DNA of 64,000 nucleotides from positions 124,001 to 188,000 of the forward strand of contig NZ_CAUPIY010000002.1 in the NCBI RefSeq assembly GCF_963511525.1, in the 5' to 3' direction. Positions 60,270 to 64,000 of this stretch are shown in pieces; position 1 is the first letter of the stretch, and each line of letters begins with the position of its first letter. Under the pieces are notes generated by a model. That model had not been told where the DNA came from, searched no databases, and saw nothing but the letters and a program-made list of their open reading frames with translations. The DNA is from Mobiluncus sp963511525. GTDB taxonomy: Bacteria; Actinomycetota; Actinomycetes; Actinomycetales; Actinomycetaceae. Position numbers and translations under genes: made by a program.

Positions 60270-60833
60270 TTAAGAAAGTTTGAAATGCCAAACCGCAGAG
60301 TACGTAAGGGATGGGTCACCTGCACCGATTACAGCGATGGGAAATTCGTGTCCGCTCTTAATGATTTCATCAGGTATTGAGAAGGTGTATTCATTGTTAG
60401 AAACGAAAGTTTCACACGGTTTTTCACCGGTTTGGTAGGAACAGATATTCACAATTTCCCATGACTTTGGATGACCGTTCGAATCGACACCTTCGGGGTA
60501 ATAAGCAGTGTCGATTTGCTCTAAAGGTACTGCACTGTGAATACGTATTTGGAACGTTTCCGCATCAACCGATTCGGGAAGGTTTACCCATTGTATCGGT
60601 GAGGCAGGTGCTTCATCATCGACTACTCCCCATGAAGAATGAGATTCATCAATGGAAATTTGTGGTGAGCAAAATTCTTTAGAGCAAAAACGTAAGTAAG
60701 GAACGTGGCTTGAAGCTTCGTCATTTTGGGATGAGACATGTCGCCCTCCGGTACATGAAGCAAGACACACAAGACAAAATAATAAAACCAGAGTGTTAGT
60801 CAAGCAAGACTTGGAATGAATAAAAGCTAACAT
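60270..60833 (-). CDS. Lipoprotein of unknown function (AT-rich operon)
   Basis: 187 residues. A signal with lipobox L-A-S-C (Cys 27) ends a hydrophobic stretch. The mature part has paired Cys residues (C-S-K-E-F-C-S and C-S-Y-Q-T-G-E-K-P-C) and many acidic residues. The ATG overlaps the end of the upstream gene by 7 bases, so the two are translationally coupled. AT-rich compared with the rest of the window. No family is recognised. Confidence 0.7.
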   Translation of the reverse strand: MLAFIHSKSCLTNTLVLLFCLVCLASCTGGRHVSSQNDEASSHVPYLRFCSKEFCSPQISIDESHSSWGVVDDEAPASPIQWVNLPESVDAETFQIRIHSAVPLEQIDTAYYPEGVDSNGHPKSWEIVNICSYQTGEKPCETFVSNNEYTFSIPDEIIKSGHEFPIAVIGAGDPSLTYSAVWHFKLS

Positions 60834-61639
60834 TTTACAATCTCAATACATATAGGGGAATGAATTTTTGCCAGATGAAGCGACTGGAAAATGATTCTTA
60901 CCAACCGTCCAATCACGAGAGGCTCCCAGATTCCAATCGTCAACATGCAATGTTCCGATAAAACTCTAGGGTTATCATTTTTTGGAATTACACGAAAATC
61001 TACCAAATCACTTTGGCTACTGTTGCGGCTATAGCTAATACACTTTTCATACTTATTAATGAGTAAGGATAAAATACTCCAAAATTTCGACATATTTTCG
61101 CCTTGTATAAAATCAATGCGTAAACTGATGTCACAGGGAAACTCACAGCCTCTAGAAATTGCTTCGATGTACCCCTCACCTCTAACGTCAGGGAAAATTG
61201 GCTGAGGAACCATATCGCCTATGAACTGTAAAATCCTAGAATTATGGTTATTTTCATCGACCCCAGACTTACCGTATTCAATAGTGGATCCCCACTCCGG
61301 TAAGTTGAAACTTCCCATACGAATTGCGACAGCATCCACCTGCGTATTCTTAACTTGTGACAAACAGTGAGACAACATCCAAAATAATAAAGAAAATGCA
61401 GGTTTTTGCTGATCTGCGAAACTCACATATACCGATGACACCAGTCCCGGAATGTCTTGCGGCCATTTCTCTTCCGGGTGATAATACCAGGGAGCGCATC
61501 TGTTATCGGTAAAATCAAAGCACTCTTCATTCATACCCTCGAATAGCTCAATTATCTGTTCTTTCTCGGATTCTGATATCTCTACGCTATCTTTGGTTAC
61601 AGTTTTAGAAACAAAATTAATTTCTACTGTATTGCCCAT
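60827..61639 (-). CDS. Cytoplasmic protein of unknown function (AT-rich operon)
   Basis: 270 residues from ATG 61639. No signal peptide and no clear membrane segment; one hydrophobic run near 85-100 is probably a buried helix. Acidic, Ser- and Asn-rich, with several Cys and Trp residues. Size and position behind a secreted protein gene are like those of immunity proteins of secreted effector pairs, but this is inference from context only. It overlaps both neighbours. AT-rich codon use marks it as foreign. Confidence 0.7.
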   Translation of the reverse strand: MGNTVEINFVSKTVTKDSVEISESEKEQIIELFEGMNEECFDFTDNRCAPWYYHPEEKWPQDIPGLVSSVYVSFADQQKPAFSLLFWMLSHCLSQVKNTQVDAVAIRMGSFNLPEWGSTIEYGKSGVDENNHNSRILQFIGDMVPQPIFPDVRGEGYIEAISRGCEFPCDISLRIDFIQGENMSKFWSILSLLINKYEKCISYSRNSSQSDLVDFRVIPKNDNPRVLSEHCMLTIGIWEPLVIGRLVRIIFQSLHLAKIHSPICIEIVKC

Positions 61640-62181
61640 GGCCAACAACTAATCTCTCGGTTGTCAGACTTATGCTCTCCGTAGCTTTTTTGCACCCCAG
61701 GCGCATACCCGGTGCCGAATGTATGCCATGAAGTTTTTTTGCCGGTTACGCATGCAACTCTAGCATTCGGTCCCGGTGTTTGCCCTTTGAGGCAAGGTTT
61801 ACTTTCTCGAGCGTCTTCCATTCCCACCTTCACATATCGGTTACCATACCAGGCATATAGTTGAGCCGTAAGCCTCATGGTAGAAAAACTTGGATTTCCA
61901 ACCGGTTTCCAGCACACATGCCCCGACACCTCAGCAACACCATTGGAGGGATGAGGATAATGCGCCGTAACCAGACCACCATTAGGCGAGATCAGATTCC
62001 GCCCCTGGTTGCGTGTCGTTGCTTGTGCTTCTTTCACCTCACCCACAAATTGAGTCTGCTGAATACTGTCCAACGAATCATCGTATGGAATAGGCTCGAT
62101 TGCGCCAGCAGCCGATGGAACTGAAACCAGCAAAGATGCTGCTACGCAGCCAATCGCCACGGGTATGAAAACAGAACGCAT
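61624..62181 (-). CDS. Secreted protein of unknown function (AT-rich operon)
   Basis: 185 residues from ATG 62181 behind gggag. The signal peptide has a hydrophobic run (F-I-P-V-A-I-G-C-V-A-A-S-L-L-V) and A-A-G-A near residue 28. The mature part begins with a Gln/Asp-rich helix and continues with a beta-rich C-terminal domain of about 100 residues carrying four Cys residues and many Trp, Tyr and Gly. It resembles the secreted protein at 1538-2161 in size and style, not in sequence I can align. First gene of a three-gene operon. Function unknown. Confidence 0.75.
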   Translation of the reverse strand: MRSVFIPVAIGCVAASLLVSVPSAAGAIEPIPYDDSLDSIQQTQFVGEVKEAQATTRNQGRNLISPNGGLVTAHYPHPSNGVAEVSGHVCWKPVGNPSFSTMRLTAQLYAWYGNRYVKVGMEDARESKPCLKGQTPGPNARVACVTGKKTSWHTFGTGYAPGVQKSYGEHKSDNREISCWPWAIQ

Positions 62182-62225
62182 GACATGCTCCCTTGCTAAT
62201 GCCAAATAATCATTGTGTGTTCGCG

Positions 62226-62234
62226 ATTATATCA
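62226..62234 (-). promoter_or_regulatory. Extended -10 promoter of the AT-rich operon
   Basis: On the minus strand TGA-TATAAT: a perfect -10 with the TG extension, 45 bases before the ATG at 62181. A -35 is weak (TTGCAG 20 bases upstream), as usual for extended -10 promoters. Confidence 0.6.
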
Positions 62235-62313
62235 CCCAATACAGACAGATACTGCAAATTCGTCATTGCTGGTAATCAGTTTGCGCACTATCACAGAGAT
62301 AGAACTCGTATCC

Positions 62314-63366
62314 CTAGTAATAATACGGAAACTCGTCCCAGTTCGGGGCCCGCTTCTCGAGGAAAGAGTCGCGGCCCTCGCGTGCCTCCGCGGTCCCATA
62401 CGCCAGCCGGGTCGCTTCCCCGGCAAACATTTGCATTCCGACCAGGCCGTCGTCCACCGCGTTGAAAGCGTATTTCAACATGCGAATCGCCTGCGGGGAT
62501 TTCCCGGCAATGGTCAGCGCCCATTCCCAACCCACGCGTTCCAGGTCCTCGTGCGCCACCGCGCGGTTCACCACTCCCCAAGCCTCAGCCTGGGCAGCGG
62601 AATAGGTTTCGGCCAGGAAGAATATCTCACGGGCGCGCTTGTCCCCGGCTTGCCGCGCCAGCAGCCCCGAACCGTATCCGGCGTCGAACGAGCCAACATT
62701 CGCGTCTACCTGTTTGAACTGGGCGTGTTCCCGGCTGGCCAGCGCCAGGTCGCACACCATCACCAGTGAGTGTCCCCCACCGGCCGCCCACCCGTTGACC
62801 AGGGCTATAACCGGTTTCGGGGTGGCGCGAATGAGGCGCTGCACCTCCAGGATATGCAGCCGCCCATAGCGTCCGGCCGCGTCTCTCGGGTCGGGGAGGT
62901 CCGCAGTTTCTGGGGTTTCCGGGTGCTTCAGGTCAGCAGTCCGGTCGGCCGGGTTTCGGGTTTCACAAGGGCGTTCGGGCGGGTTTGCCGCTCCCTCTGG
63001 CGGAAGTGGTGCGTCGTCGCGCGGAACGGTCACGTGATACTGGTAACCGTCAGCGCCACGCACCCGCTGATCCCCGCCACTGCAAAACGCATAGCCGCCG
63101 TCACGCGCCGGCCCGTTGCCAGTCAACAAAATCGTGGCCACACTGGCAGTCATGCGGGCGTGATCCAGGCAACGATACAGCTGGTCGACGGTTTGGGGAC
63201 GAAAAGCGTTGCGCACTTCGGGCCGATTGAACGCAATGCGCACCACCGGTGCCGGGCTGCCGTCCGCGCCCACGCCCCGGTGATAGGTCACATCGCTGAG
63301 CCCCTCCAGTCCGACTTCCCGCCACCGTTTTGCCTCAAAAACATCTGAAACCGCGTTATTGTCCAC
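62314..63366 (-). CDS. menB: 1,4-Dihydroxy-2-naphthoyl-CoA synthase with an inserted loop
   Basis: 350 residues; typical MenB has 270-310. A crotonase-fold enzyme that closes the naphthoquinone ring. Markers are I-A-F-N-R-P-E-V-R-N-A-F, F-C-S-G-G-D-Q, G-R-L-H-I-L-E-V-Q-R-L-I-R and A-V-N-G-W-A-A-G-G-G-H-S-L (here L-V-N-G). The end with W-D-E-F-P-Y-Y is the usual one. A Pro/Glu/Arg/Thr-rich insert of about 40 residues sits near 118-160 before G-R-L-H-I, in the flexible A-loop by the active site. The catalytic residues around it are present. It stands alone. Confidence 0.93.
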   Translation of the reverse strand: MDNNAVSDVFEAKRWREVGLEGLSDVTYHRGVGADGSPAPVVRIAFNRPEVRNAFRPQTVDQLYRCLDHARMTASVATILLTGNGPARDGGYAFCSGGDQRVRGADGYQYHVTVPRDDAPLPPEGAANPPERPCETRNPADRTADLKHPETPETADLPDPRDAAGRYGRLHILEVQRLIRATPKPVIALVNGWAAGGGHSLVMVCDLALASREHAQFKQVDANVGSFDAGYGSGLLARQAGDKRAREIFFLAETYSAAQAEAWGVVNRAVAHEDLERVGWEWALTIAGKSPQAIRMLKYAFNAVDDGLVGMQMFAGEATRLAYGTAEAREGRDSFLEKRAPNWDEFPYYY

Positions 63367-63410
63367 GCTTAGATTCTAACTGTTCACCAGCGTGTTGCGG
63401 CCGGCTGGGG

Positions 63411-64000
63411 TTACTGGAAACTGAAGTTTGTGTTGGGCAGCAGCTCAATCCAGGTGGTGCCGCGGTTGAGCAGGACGGGCTTGCCGGCCGAGTCCGTCAA
63501 CAGCAGCGGCGAGCCTTCTGAATCTTTGGACCAGGTCACTTGGGCGACCGAGCCCCCGCTCGCCACGTAGGCGGTTCCGCCGCCGGTCAGCACCGTTTCG
63601 GGGACAGCAGCCCCGGCCGCATCTTTTGCGCCGGTGTCAATGATGGTGGTCAGCACCACCACCACGTTATCGGTTTGCAGCGGCGCTCCCGACCGGGCGC
63701 TCGCCGCCACGCCTCCATCAACCCGCTGCCAGCGCGAACCGGTCCAGTTGTAGCCCGCGACCAGGGAAGGGAAGCGCGCCGCCAGGGAATTCGCCGGAGT
63801 TCCTGACGAAACCGCGGTGGGAGGCTCCCCTAGGTCGGGGTTGACGAAATCGAAAATTGGGGGCGCGTCAGGCTCAATAGTGCGGTCTTTGCCGACCTTT
63901 TCGTAAAGTTTAGGAATCGAGAGATAGAGGTTGTGGGGCATGGCACGGAACTTCACGCGATACAGCGCCCCCAGCGCCTGATCTTCGTTGAATCCACGCA
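63411..64000 (-). CDS. DUF3048 (YerB-type) protein, C-terminal part
   Basis: The frame is open to the right edge, so the N-terminus, where a lipoprotein signal would be, is outside. What is seen matches the C-terminal part of DUF3048 proteins: a conserved R-F-x-S-L-V-A-G-Y-N-W region, then N-V-V-V-V-L-T-T, V-x-W-S-K-D and a closing G-T-T-W-I-E-L-L-P. These proteins are exported and of unknown role. It is 44 bases upstream of menB on the same strand; shared transcription is possible. Confidence 0.8.
   Translation of the reverse strand, partial: RGFNEDQALGALYRVKFRAMPHNLYLSIPKLYEKVGKDRTIEPDAPPIFDFVNPDLGEPPTAVSSGTPANSLAARFPSLVAGYNWTGSRWQRVDGGVAASARSGAPLQTDNVVVVLTTIIDTGAKDAAGAAVPETVLTGGGTAYVASGGSVAQVTWSKDSEGSPLLLTDSAGKPVLLNRGTTWIELLPNTNFSFQ

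Overview
The window is bacterial chromosome from a high-GC Gram-positive actinobacterium. Ribosomal protein genes, a men (menaquinone) pathway, a 14-gene nuo operon, a Mycobacterium-style murB and a secreted FHA/PP2C/FtsK-type cluster all fit the Actinomycetaceae. Gene content (complex I, menaquinone, a DMSO/TMAO-type reductase) suggests Mobiluncus or a near relative. That genus call is inference from gene content, not from a database match.

Layout. 1-2200: the 3' end of a BrnQ transporter, an IS3 remnant and a secreted protein of unknown function. 2300-12400: ribosomal genes rplK-rplA and rplJ-rplL on the minus strand, separated by about 7.9 kb that holds a tetR-dmsABC-torD-ferredoxin respiratory island and an AT-rich membrane gene. 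12600-15700: two MFS exporters downstream of tRNA-Tyr. 16-26 kb: murB, a 944-residue membrane protein with a Tyr/Gly- and Pro-rich tail, add, htpX, lepB, an SDR, an array of hairpin repeats, a small lipoprotein and a polyprenyl diphosphate synthase. 26-42.3 kb: complete nuoABCDEFGHIJKLMN on the minus strand. 42.7-63.4 kb: menF, menG, menD, menC and menB interleaved with a PEBP protein, a DUF4143 ATPase flanked by direct repeats, a RelB/YafQ toxin-antitoxin pair, an HtrA protease, an FHA/PP2C/EccC-like ATPase cluster and a three-gene AT-rich operon. The right edge cuts a DUF3048 lipoprotein gene.

How it fits together. Complex I feeds electrons from NADH to menaquinone. The head-group genes menF, D, C, B and G and the side-chain synthase are all here (menE, menA and menH are not seen). 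The Dms-type reductase can take electrons from menaquinol to an S- or N-oxide. The window therefore encodes most of an anaerobic NADH-to-oxide respiratory chain.

The most interesting non-genic structure is a set of small repeats. The toxin-antitoxin module lies between menG and a second copy of the menG 3' end that differs only at synonymous sites. Two 127-bp elements have inverted-repeat ends. Two 99-bp direct repeats flank the ATPase gene. A ~102-bp tandem hairpin array shows compensatory base changes.
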